Shown piece after piece: positions 1 to 9,051 of a stretch of 15,203 bases of DNA. A program made the position numbers and the translations under genes. Positions within the stretch are counted from its first letter, which is position 1, and every line of letters starts with the position of its first letter. This DNA is from CAIKMD01 sp035605975 (GTDB lineage Bacteria > Pseudomonadota > Alphaproteobacteria > ATCC43930 > CGMCC-115725), in the NCBI GenBank assembly GCA_035605975.1, contig DATNGG010000013.1, forward strand, positions 1 through 15,203, given 5' to 3'. The notes beneath the pieces are model-generated. The model searched no databases, was not told the DNA's origin, and saw nothing but the letters and a program-made list of their open reading frames with translations.

Positions 1-2
1 GC

Positions 3-1427
<1,425 letters not shown>

Positions 1428-1443
1428 GAGCAGGTTTTCCCCG

Positions 1444-2322
1444 TTAGAGCGCCTCGGCGCCCGAAATGATCTCGATCAGTTCCTTGGTGATGGCCGCCTG
1501 ACGCGAGCGGTTGTAGGTCGTGTTGAGCGTGTCGATCATCTCGCCGGCATTGCGCGTCGCATTGTCCATCGCGGTCATGCGCGCGCCTTGCTCGGAGGCC
1601 GCGTTCTCGAGGAGAGCGGTGTAGAGCTGGACGGCGAGGTTGCGCGGCAGGAGATCGGCGAGGATCTCGGTCTCTTCCGGTTCGAACTCGTAAATCCCCT
1701 GCTGCGGCGCGGCCGCCGCCTGCTCGGGCGGCGCGAAGGGAATGAGCGCCTGGCGCGTCACGATCTGGCTGATCGCCGATTTGAAACGGTTATAGACGAT
1801 GGTGCAGGCATCGAACTCGCCGGCATCGAACCGCGTCAACAGCCGCTCGGCAATGCCGCGCGCGGCTTCGAAGGTGAGCGCTGGGCGGCCGATATCGGTC
1901 AGGCTGTCGACGATCAGCCGCGCATGGTCGCGCCGCAACGCGTCGCGGCCTTTGCGGCCGATGGTCAGGAGCTTCACCGTCTTGCCCGCGCTCGTCAGCT
2001 CGCGGATCATGCGCCGCGTATCGCGCAAAATCGTGGCGTTGAAACCGCCAGCAAGGCCGCGATCCGAGGTCGCGACGACAATGAGATGCGTCGCGTCCTT
2101 GCCGGTTCCGGCCAGGAGCGGCGGCGCGTTCGTCATGCCTTTGAGATTGGCGGCGAGCGAGCCAAGCATCCGCTCCATGCGCTGCGCATAGGGGCGCGAG
2201 GCTTCGGCCTGCTCCTGCGCGCGGCGCAGGCGCGAGGCCGCCACCATCTTCATAGCCGAGGTGATCTTCTGCGTCGAGCGGACGCTGCGGATGCGCAGCC
2301 GCAATTCCTTGAGGGTGGCCAT
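1444..2322 (-). CDS. atpG: F1 ATP synthase subunit gamma
   Basis: Central rotor shaft of F1, which turns inside the alpha3beta3 ring and transmits torque from the c-ring. The 292-residue product is of normal length. The two conserved helices that form the coiled-coil shaft are recognisable: the N-terminal one contains IRSVRSTQKITSAMKMVAAS (about residues 11-30), and the C-terminal one contains RMTAMDNATRNAGEMI followed by LNTTYNRSRQAAITKELIEI. The middle part (about 75-200) forms the Rossmann-like domain. An Ala/Gln-rich stretch (PPEQAAAAPQQG, near residue 200) is a variable loop insertion of the kind seen in this family. The gene begins 19 bases after the atpA stop with only a weak ribosome-binding site, so translation may be coupled to atpA. 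It follows atpA and precedes atpD in the operon. Confidence 0.97.
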   Translation of the reverse strand: MATLKELRLRIRSVRSTQKITSAMKMVAASRLRRAQEQAEASRPYAQRMERMLGSLAANLKGMTNAPPLLAGTGKDATHLIVVATSDRGLAGGFNATILRDTRRMIRELTSAGKTVKLLTIGRKGRDALRRDHARLIVDSLTDIGRPALTFEAARGIAERLLTRFDAGEFDACTIVYNRFKSAISQIVTRQALIPFAPPEQAAAAPQQGIYEFEPEETEILADLLPRNLAVQLYTALLENAASEQGARMTAMDNATRNAGEMIDTLNTTYNRSRQAAITKELIEIISGAEAL

Positions 2323-2341
2323 GACGCGTCAGCGCATCCCG

Positions 2342-3871
<1,530 letters not shown>

Positions 3872-4432
3872 TTATGCAACCCCCTTCATGGCGAGCTGCA
3901 GGCGCTGCAGCTTGCTGCTGAGCGACGCATCGACCATGCGCGAGCCCAGCTTGACGATCAGGCCACCGAGCAGGCTCGGATCGACCCTCAATTCGATGGC
4001 GACTTTGCCGCCGACGGCGCGGCGCAGCTTCTCGTCCAGCGTCTGGCGCTGCGCTTCGCTGAGCTGCTGGGCGGCGATCACCTGCGCGGTGACCTCGCCG
4101 CGGCGCGAGGCCAGCTCGGCGAGATAGGCCTCGATCACCTCCGGCAGGACGAAGAGCCGGCGATTGCGGGCAAGGAGCCCCAGGATGTTGGCGACGAGGC
4201 GCTGGAACCCGGCGCGCTCGGCAAGCGCCGCGATGGCCTTGCCTTGCTCGGCGCGCGTCAGCACGGGGCTGCGGATGAGGCGCCGGAGGTCGGCGCTCTC
4301 GTCGATCATGCCGCGCAGCGTGCGGAGATCGGCAGCCACCTCGTCGAGGGATTTCTGCTCGTCCGCCAGATCATAAAGTGCCGTTGCGTAGCGCTCGCCG
4401 AGGCCGCTGACGCCTGAGGTTTCGGATGCCAC
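3872..4432 (-). CDS. atpH: F1 ATP synthase subunit delta (GTG start)
   Basis: Delta subunit of the peripheral stalk, which fixes the alpha3beta3 head to the b-subunits. I place the start at the GTG at 4430-4432, giving VASETSGVSGLGERYATALYDLA and a 186-residue protein, the usual family length. An in-frame ATG at 4541-4543 would add 37 residues of low-complexity basic sequence with no family resemblance. The GTG is preceded by GAGGG with a 10-base spacer. The N-terminal six-helix domain (about residues 8-110, starting at RYATALYDLA) and the C-terminal segment with RVDPSLLGGLIVKLGSRMVDASL (about 150-173) are typical of OSCP/delta. This is the first gene of the F1 operon; the F0 genes are not adjacent, as is usual in alphaproteobacteria. 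The function is secure; the start is likely. Confidence 0.93.
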   Translation of the reverse strand: MASETSGVSGLGERYATALYDLADEQKSLDEVAADLRTLRGMIDESADLRRLIRSPVLTRAEQGKAIAALAERAGFQRLVANILGLLARNRRLFVLPEVIEAYLAELASRRGEVTAQVIAAQQLSEAQRQTLDEKLRRAVGGKVAIELRVDPSLLGGLIVKLGSRMVDASLSSKLQRLQLAMKGVA

Positions 4433-4442
4433 GTTGAAAGAG

Positions 4443-4447
4443 CCCTC
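4443..4447 (-). promoter_or_regulatory. Shine-Dalgarno deciding the atpH GTG start
   Basis: On the minus strand GAGGG lies 10 bases upstream of the GTG at 4432. This is the reason for preferring the GTG over the upstream ATG at 4543. The resulting 186-residue length agrees with the family. Confidence 0.6.
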
Positions 4448-4542
4448 GTTTGCTCCGCGACGAAGTGCCGACTGCGCCGGAAGTGCCTGAAATGACGCGG
4501 CTTTCCGTCGGATCGTCGGGGTCTTGGCCCCTTTTGATGCCA

Positions 4543-4560
4543 CCGCCTGGAAAGCGGCGG
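4543..4560 (-). promoter_or_regulatory. possible 5' leader hairpin of the atp mRNA (or plus-strand terminator-like hairpin)
   Basis: The inverted repeat CCGCC / GGCGG has an 8-base loop. On the plus strand it is followed by G and five T (4561-4566), so it looks like a short intrinsic terminator reading towards the VOC gene. On the minus strand it lies just downstream of the candidate atp -10 box and would form a hairpin at the very 5' end of the atp transcript. The stem is only 5 bp, so either role is tentative. Confidence 0.3.
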
Positions 4561-4561
4561 G

Positions 4562-4590
4562 TTTTTAACATAAGGGTTGCTGCGGCGCAA
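4562..4590 (-). promoter_or_regulatory. candidate sigma-70 promoter of the atpHAGD operon
   Basis: On the minus strand TTGCGC (4590-4585), a 17-base spacer and TAAAAA (4567-4562) match the -35/-10 pattern at 3 of 6 and 4 of 6 positions. Transcription would start near 4555 and give a leader of about 120 bases before the atpH GTG. It is the most AT-rich spot in the divergent region, which supports it. The match is modest and other starts are possible. Confidence 0.35.
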
Positions 4591-4593
4591 CCC
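4574..4593. promoter_or_regulatory. 20-bp operator-like dyad in the atpH upstream region
   Basis: GGGTTGC-N6-GCAACCC is a perfect 7-bp inverted repeat with a 6-base centre (TGCGGC). It overlaps the -35 box and part of the spacer of the candidate atp promoter, a position where a dimeric repressor or activator could bind. The size and symmetry suit a helix-turn-helix dimer site. No second copy was noticed in the window, and no regulator gene is adjacent. Confidence 0.4.
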
Positions 4594-4637
4594 GGCCGCA
4601 CCATGGCAGTTTGTCTCGGGGGCAGCCCGCTTGTAGC

Positions 4638-4666
4638 TTGCCGCCGGGCCCGGCGAGCGCGACAAT
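4638..4666 (+). promoter_or_regulatory. candidate promoter of the VOC gene, with a 14-bp palindrome in its spacer
   Basis: TTGCCG (4638-4643) and GACAAT (4661-4666) are separated by 17 bases. They match -35 and -10 consensus at 3 of 6 and 4 of 6 positions and would start transcription near 4673, about 30 bases before the ATG. A perfect palindrome, CGCCGGGCCCGGCG (4642-4655), begins at the end of the -35 box and fills most of the spacer. This could be an operator, though GC-rich DNA makes short palindromes more likely by chance. Confidence 0.35.
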
Positions 4667-4701
4667 GGGGGCTCGAAACGCCAGCAAATCCGAGGTCGAT
4701 C

Positions 4702-5139
4702 ATGGCAAAGCCGAAGATCCGTCACCTGGCCATTCTCGCGCGCAATCCCAAGAAGATGGCCGAGTACTACACCGAGGTGTTCGATATGGAGCTCATCCAT
4801 AAGAACCCGGCCGGGACTGCCTTCTTCCTCTCCGACGGCTACATCACCCTCGCCGTCCTGCCGCACAAGCTGGAGAATGACGGCTCGCTCGGCCTTAACC
4901 ATTTCGGCTTCCAGATCGACAGCGTCGACGACATCATGAAGAAGATCGCCGCCTTCGATCCGGAGATCGAAGAACCGAAGAAGCGCCCAGCCGACCGGCC
5001 CTATGCCGAGTTCCGCGGCTGCGACACCGAAGGCAATGGCTTCGACCTCAGCGAGCACGGCTTCGAGCGCGCCGAAACCAATGCCGAGCGCGACGCCAAG
5101 AAAGTCGGCGCGCCGAAGAAAGAAAAAGCGCTGGTTTAA
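4702..5139 (+). CDS. VOC (glyoxalase/bleomycin-resistance fold) family protein
   Basis: A 145-residue protein of the vicinal oxygen chelate superfamily: metal-dependent lyases, dioxygenases and resistance proteins built from paired beta-alpha-beta-beta-beta modules. The first module starts with KIRHLAILARNPKKMAEYYTEVFDME (H8 is a likely metal ligand). The second starts at LNHFGFQIDSVDD (H67, likely ligand) and ends in DTEGNGFDLSEHGF, which resembles the family's DPDGN-x-x-E-L motif, with D115 where the third ligand Glu is usual. The substrate cannot be told. Residues 121-145 form a charged, Lys-rich tail beyond the fold. The ATG is supported by GAGG with a 6-base spacer (4692-4695). An upstream in-frame extension to 4450 is antisense to the atp leader and was not used. 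The gene is divergent from atpH and convergent with priA, so it is transcribed alone. It is the one gene here not expected in a core energy cluster. Confidence 0.88.
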   Translation: MAKPKIRHLAILARNPKKMAEYYTEVFDMELIHKNPAGTAFFLSDGYITLAVLPHKLENDGSLGLNHFGFQIDSVDDIMKKIAAFDPEIEEPKKRPADRPYAEFRGCDTEGNGFDLSEHGFERAETNAERDAKKVGAPKKEKALV

Positions 5140-5143
5140 GTTT

Positions 5144-5206
5144 CCCTCTCCCCGCGAAGCGGGGAGAGGGAGGGACCCCATCGCGCAGCGATGGGAGGGT
5201 GGGGTG
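5144..5206 (+). repeat. extragenic palindromic repeat, copy 1 (two hairpins plus G-rich tail)
   Basis: Hairpin A is a perfect 12-bp stem, CCCTCTCCCCGC / GCGGGGAGAGGG, with a GAA loop (5144-5170). Hairpin B is a perfect 8-bp stem, CCCATCGC / GCGATGGG, with a GCA loop (5177-5195). The tail is AGGGTGGGGTG (5196-5206). Hairpin A begins four bases after the VOC stop and could end its transcription or stabilise the mRNA 3' end, although no T-run follows. Similar CCCTCTCCCC hairpins are common between genes in alphaproteobacteria. Confidence 0.75.
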
Positions 5207-5230
5207 TGCCGCGCGCTATCACTTCTCGCT

Positions 5231-5299
5231 CACCCACCTCACCCGCTCAGCCGGCTTGCGCCGGCTTCGCACCCTCTCCCCCTTAAAGGGCGGAGAAGG
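5231..5299 (-). repeat. extragenic palindromic repeat, diverged copy 2 in inverted orientation
   Basis: Read on the minus strand this has the same order as copy 1: an imperfect CCTTCTCC / GGGAGAGGG hairpin (5272-5299), a perfect 7-bp hairpin AGCCGGC / GCCGGCT with a 4-base loop (5249-5266), and a G-rich tail GGGTGAGGTGGGTG (5231-5244). The two copies point towards each other across about 24 bases. It ends six bases before the priA stop and may act as the priA 3' end structure. Confidence 0.6.
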
Positions 5300-5305
5300 T
5301 TGTTC

Positions 5306-7525
5306 CTACAAGAAGCTGTACGGGTCGATATCGACCTGCACGCGCACGCCGCCCGGGATTCTTACCCGGGCGAGCCATTCCCGCAGCGCGGCTTGCAGAT
5401 TGATGTCGCGCCGCGCCTTCACCAAGAAGCGGCGGCGGTGGCGGCCGCGCAGGATGCGGAGCGGCGCCGGCGCCGGCCCTAGCACCTCGATGCCGGGCAG
5501 ATGCGGCGCGGTGCGGGCGAAAGCACGCGCCGCGCTGTCGGCCGCGGCATCGTCCGGCGCCGAGAGGATCACCGCGGCGAGCCGGCCAAAGGGCGGCATG
5601 CCATGCGCCCGGCGCTGCTCCGCTTCGAGCGCGAGGAAGCGGTCGCGGTCGTCCGCCATCAAAGCGGCCATGACGCCGTGCTCGGGCATCCAGGTCTGGA
5701 GATAGACGATGCCCGGCCGCTCGGCGCGTCCGGCGCGGCCGGCCACCTGATGGAGGAGTTGGAAGGTGCGCTCGGCAGCGCGCAGATCGCCGCCTTCGAG
5801 GCCCAAATCCGCATCGACCACGCCGACCAGGGTCAAAAGCGGGAAATGATGGCCTTTCGCCACCACCTGAGTTCCGATCAGCACGTCGACCGCATGCGTC
5901 TCGACCGCGCGGATCAACTCCTCGGCGGCGTGCGGACCGGTGAGCGTGTCGGATGACATGACGCCGAGGCGCGCGCCCGGAAACCGGGCCGCCATTTCCT
6001 CGCTCAGGCGCTCGATCCCGGGCCCGCAGGGAACGAAGCTCTTCGCCTCGCCGCAATTCGGGCAGAGCGGCGGAAGCGGCTCGGCGTGGCCGCAATGATG
6101 GCATTGCAGCTGGCCGAGCAGGCGATGCTCGACGAGCCAGGCCGTGCAATGCGGGCATTCGAGCCGGTGCCCGCAGGTGCGGCACAGGGTGAGCGGCGCA
6201 TAGCCGCGGCGATTGAGGAACAGCATCGCCTGCTCGCCGGCTTCGAGCGTCTCGGCCAAGGCGGTGACGAGCGGCGGCGCGAGGAAGCGCTGCCGCTCGG
6301 GCGGGTTGCGGCGCATGTCGATGACGCGAATCTCTGGGAGGCGCGCATCGCCGAACCGTGCCGGCAAATGAAGACGGCGATAGCGCCCCTGCTCGACATT
6401 GACGAGGGTTTCGAGCGAGGGCGTCGCCGAGACGAGGACGACCGGCAGCTTTGCCAGCGAGGCGCGCACCACCGCCATGTCGCGCGCGTGATAGATGACG
6501 CCGTCCTCCTGCTTGTAAGAAAGGTCCTGCTCCTCATCGACGACGATGAGGCCTAGGTCGGGAAAGGGCAGGAAGAGCGCCGAGCGCGCGCCGACCACGA
6601 CCGGGGCTTTGCCGTCGGCCACATCGCGCCAGGTGTCGCGCCGCTGCGCATGACCGAGCTCCGAATGCCACAGCAGCGGCGGCGCGCCGAAGCGCGCTTC
6701 GAAGCGCTGCAGCCATTGCGCCGACAGCGCGATTTCCGGCAGCAGCACGAGCGCCTGCTTGCCGCGTTCGAGACAGGCGGCAATCGCCGCGAAATAAACC
6801 TCGGTCTTGCCCGATCCGGTGACGCCGTCGAGGAGCGTCACCGAGAAGCGGTCCTCGGCAACGAGCGCCGCGAGCGAGCGCGCCGCGTCGTCTTGCACCG
6901 GCGAGAGAGCGGGGCCGCCAGGCCAGCGCGGATCGGGCAAAGCGGACGGCGGCCGGCGCGGCAGATCGACCGGCTCGAGCAGCCCCGCCGCGGCGCAGGC
7001 GCGCACGACGCCGGCACCGCAAGCGGCGCGGCGCGCGAGATCGGCGGCCGGCGCGGCGGCACCTTCCGCCGCCGCTTGCAGCACGCGCCGGCGCGACGGG
7101 GTGAGCGCCGACGCTTCGTCGGCGAGCGCAGCCTGCCCCGCGGCGCTCAAAGCGAAAGCCGCGAGCGGGCGCGGCGGATCGAGCGCGTCGGGTACGCTCA
7201 TCGCCATGCGCAACACGGCGCCCGGCGAGGCCAAGGTGTAATTCGCAACCCAATCGATGAAGCGTCGCAATTCCGCCGCGAGCGGCGGCACGCCCAGGCG
7301 CTGCGCGAGATGTTTCAATTTTGTCGCAGCGACCTCGCCCGACGCCGCGCCCCAGACAACGCCCGCGAGCTTGCGGTTTCCGAGCGGCGCGATAACGAAA
7401 TCGCCCGGCGACAAATTCCATTCCGGCGGGATTCGATAGTCATAGGCGCCCGACAAAGGCAGGGGCAGAAGCACGCTCACTTGTTGCGCGGCACGCTCGG
7501 CCGAACTGGCGTGGGGCTCTGGCAT
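5306..7525 (-). CDS. priA: primosomal protein N' (replication restart helicase PriA)
   Basis: A superfamily 2 3'-5' DNA helicase that recognises stalled forks and D-loops and reloads the replicative helicase. The 739 residues compare with 732 in E. coli. The N-terminal 3'-DNA-binding domain starts at VSVLLPLPLSGAYDYRIP. The Walker A motif GVTGSGKT is at 234-241 and motif II is DEEQ at 330-333. Eight zinc-binding cysteines lie at 448, 451, 457, 460, 475, 478, 488 and 491, with the same spacing as the E. coli enzyme. Motif VI, QVAGRAGRAERPG, is present. Motif II is DEEH in E. coli PriA; here a CAG codon gives Gln. The ATG at 7525 has a weak ribosome-binding site, and an in-frame GTG at codon 16 is a possible alternative. 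The gene is divergent from tal and convergent with the VOC gene. Confidence 0.97.
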   Translation of the reverse strand: MPEPHASSAERAAQQVSVLLPLPLSGAYDYRIPPEWNLSPGDFVIAPLGNRKLAGVVWGAASGEVAATKLKHLAQRLGVPPLAAELRRFIDWVANYTLASPGAVLRMAMSVPDALDPPRPLAAFALSAAGQAALADEASALTPSRRRVLQAAAEGAAAPAADLARRAACGAGVVRACAAAGLLEPVDLPRRPPSALPDPRWPGGPALSPVQDDAARSLAALVAEDRFSVTLLDGVTGSGKTEVYFAAIAACLERGKQALVLLPEIALSAQWLQRFEARFGAPPLLWHSELGHAQRRDTWRDVADGKAPVVVGARSALFLPFPDLGLIVVDEEQDLSYKQEDGVIYHARDMAVVRASLAKLPVVLVSATPSLETLVNVEQGRYRRLHLPARFGDARLPEIRVIDMRRNPPERQRFLAPPLVTALAETLEAGEQAMLFLNRRGYAPLTLCRTCGHRLECPHCTAWLVEHRLLGQLQCHHCGHAEPLPPLCPNCGEAKSFVPCGPGIERLSEEMAARFPGARLGVMSSDTLTGPHAAEELIRAVETHAVDVLIGTQVVAKGHHFPLLTLVGVVDADLGLEGGDLRAAERTFQLLHQVAGRAGRAERPGIVYLQTWMPEHGVMAALMADDRDRFLALEAEQRRAHGMPPFGRLAAVILSAPDDAAADSAARAFARTAPHLPGIEVLGPAPAPLRILRGRHRRRFLVKARRDINLQAALREWLARVRIPGGVRVQVDIDPYSFL

Positions 7526-7585
7526 GGGCTAGAGTCTTAGTCGGAAACTTCGACGCATGCCATGTGATCGCAAGAGAGGCAATGC
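7526..7585. other. 60-bp divergent priA/tal intergenic region
   Basis: This short gap must hold or adjoin the start signals of both priA (minus) and tal (plus). I see the tal Shine-Dalgarno GAGAGG at 7574-7579, 6 bases before its ATG, and a GCATGC palindrome at 7555-7560. No convincing -35/-10 pair is visible on either strand, so the promoters may lie partly inside the neighbouring coding sequences. Confidence 0.4.
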
Positions 7586-8272
7586 ATGAAATTCTTCCTC
7601 GACACCGCAGACCTCGGCGAGATTCGCGACCTTGCAGCAACCGGTCTTGTCGATGGGGTGACGACCAATCCCTCCTTGGTGGCGAAATCGGGCCGGCAAT
7701 TTCTCGACGTCGTGCGCGAGATTTGCGCCGTGGTGCCGGGCCCGGTGAGTGCCGAGGTCACCGCGACCGACGGCGCGACCATGCTCGCCGAGGGCAGGAA
7801 GCTCGCGAAAATCGCGAAGAACATCGCCGTCAAAGTGCCGCTGACCCCGGACGGGTTGAAGACCTGCCGCACACTCGCGCAGGAAGGCACGATGGTCAAC
7901 GTAACCTTGTGCTTCTCGGCGGCGCAGGCGATCCTCGCCGCCAAGGCCGGTGCGAGCTTCATCTCGCCCTTTGTCGGACGGCTCGACGATATCGGCCATA
8001 GCGGAATGGATCTCATTCGCGACATCGTCGAGATTTATCGCAATTACCCGCAGTACAAGACCGAGGTGCTGGTCGCCTCGATCCGCCATCCGATGCATGT
8101 CGTTGAATCGGCGAAGATGGGCGCGCATGTCGGCACCATGCCGCCCCAGGTGTTACGCCAGATGTTTCAACATCCGCTCACCGACAAGGGGCTCGCCGCG
8201 TTCCTCGCCGATTGGAAAAAAACCGGACAATCGATCCTCGGCGACGACAAGAAAGCGGCTGCGGCGGAATAG
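7586..8272 (+). CDS. tal: transaldolase, TalC/small type
   Basis: A class I aldolase-fold enzyme of the small transaldolase/fructose-6-phosphate aldolase family, cytoplasmic, moving a dihydroxyacetone unit between sugar phosphates in the non-oxidative pentose phosphate pathway. It has 228 residues, slightly longer than the usual 215-220 because of an Ala/Lys-rich tail (DDKKAAAAE). The opening MKFFLDTADLGEI carries D6, VTTNPS is at 25-30, and the Schiff-base lysine is K83 in NIAVKVPLT. At two positions that separate the activities it has E57 (SAEVTA) and F129 (SPFVGRLDDIG), as transaldolases do, where E. coli FSA has Gln and Tyr. I therefore call transaldolase, though databases often label this family FSA. 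It is the first gene of tal-DUF484-xerC, with a 20-base gap to the next gene. Confidence 0.93.
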   Translation: MKFFLDTADLGEIRDLAATGLVDGVTTNPSLVAKSGRQFLDVVREICAVVPGPVSAEVTATDGATMLAEGRKLAKIAKNIAVKVPLTPDGLKTCRTLAQEGTMVNVTLCFSAAQAILAAKAGASFISPFVGRLDDIGHSGMDLIRDIVEIYRNYPQYKTEVLVASIRHPMHVVESAKMGAHVGTMPPQVLRQMFQHPLTDKGLAAFLADWKKTGQSILGDDKKAAAAE

Positions 8273-8292
8273 GATCGCGAGTAGGATTGGGA

Positions 8293-9051
8293 ATGGACTT
8301 CACCAAGGACAAGCAAGCCGTCCCGCCGCTGCCGCCGGAGGTACCGCAGGCGAAGACCGAGGGCGCGTCGGCGGCGGAGGTGGCGGATTATCTCCGCCGC
8401 CATCCGGACTTCCTCGTTCTCCATCCCGATCTCCTTGCGGTGCTGACGCCGCCGCGCCTCGAGCATGGCGAGCGCGTCGTCGACATGCAGCATTTCATGC
8501 TGCTGCATCAGCGCGGCGAGCTCGCGCGGATGAAGGCGCAGCAGAAAAGCATCATCGCGACGACGCGGGCCAATCTCGCGGGACAGGCGCGCGTCCACGC
8601 CGCTGTGCTGGCGATCCTCGCGGCGGCGAGCTTCGAGCAGCTCATTCAGATCGTCACCACCGATCTCGCAACCTTGCTCGACGCCGACATCGTCACCATC
8701 GCGGTCGAGCGGCCGGCGACCAGCCAGACGGCGCAGCGGCCGCGCATTCATCACAACGGCGTGCAGATCCTCGATTTCGGCACGGTGAGCGAGGTCCTGG
8801 GGCCGGAGCGCGACGTGCTGCTGCAAACCGATATTCGCGGCGATGCGCGGCTCTTCGGCGACGGCGCGGGCCTCGTGCGCTCGGCGGCGCTGCTGCGCCT
8901 GCCGGTCAGCACCAAGGCGCCGGCCGGGATGCTGTGCATCGGCACGCGCAAGCCGGGCAAGTTTCAGGCGGGACAAGGCACGGAGCTCTTGTCCTTCCTC
9001 GCCCGCGCGCTCGGCATCACCATCGCCGCATGGCTCGACCTGTCGGCCTAA
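8293..9051 (+). CDS. DUF484 family protein
   Basis: A 252-residue member of the DUF484 family, whose biochemical role is not established. The N-terminal signature is VADYLRRHPDFLVLHPDLLAVLTPP (residues 30-54). A helical, probably coiled-coil stretch rich in Gln, Arg and Lys follows (about 65-105). A C-terminal region (about 110-250) has the look of a GAF-like sensor domain: it includes FEQLIQIVTTDLATLLDADIVTIAVE and ends FLARALGITIAAWLDLSA. There is no signal peptide or membrane segment. The start is the ATG at 8293; an ORF extension back to 8212 overlaps tal and was rejected. The gene sits 20 bases after tal, and xerC starts inside its 3' end. The same DUF484-xerC adjacency occurs in gammaproteobacteria after dapF, which points to a link with Xer recombination, but the function remains unknown. 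Confidence 0.9.
   Translation: MDFTKDKQAVPPLPPEVPQAKTEGASAAEVADYLRRHPDFLVLHPDLLAVLTPPRLEHGERVVDMQHFMLLHQRGELARMKAQQKSIIATTRANLAGQARVHAAVLAILAAASFEQLIQIVTTDLATLLDADIVTIAVERPATSQTAQRPRIHHNGVQILDFGTVSEVLGPERDVLLQTDIRGDARLFGDGAGLVRSAALLRLPVSTKAPAGMLCIGTRKPGKFQAGQGTELLSFLARALGITIAAWLDLSA

Noticed and set aside
4306..5181. 291-codon minus-strand open frame opposite the VOC gene and the atpH leader
   Set aside because: Its C-terminal part is out of frame with atpH and the rest is antisense to the VOC gene. No family is recognisable.
5140..5305. CRISPR or tandem-repeat array in the VOC/priA gap
   Set aside because: Only two diverged copies are present, in inverted orientation, and they are palindromic hairpins without regular spacers.
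7950..9029. Long N-terminal extension of the XerC reading frame
   Set aside because: The frame is open by composition only. It overlaps tal and the DUF484 gene and reads as Arg/Ala-rich sequence. XerC similarity begins just after the ATG at 9030.
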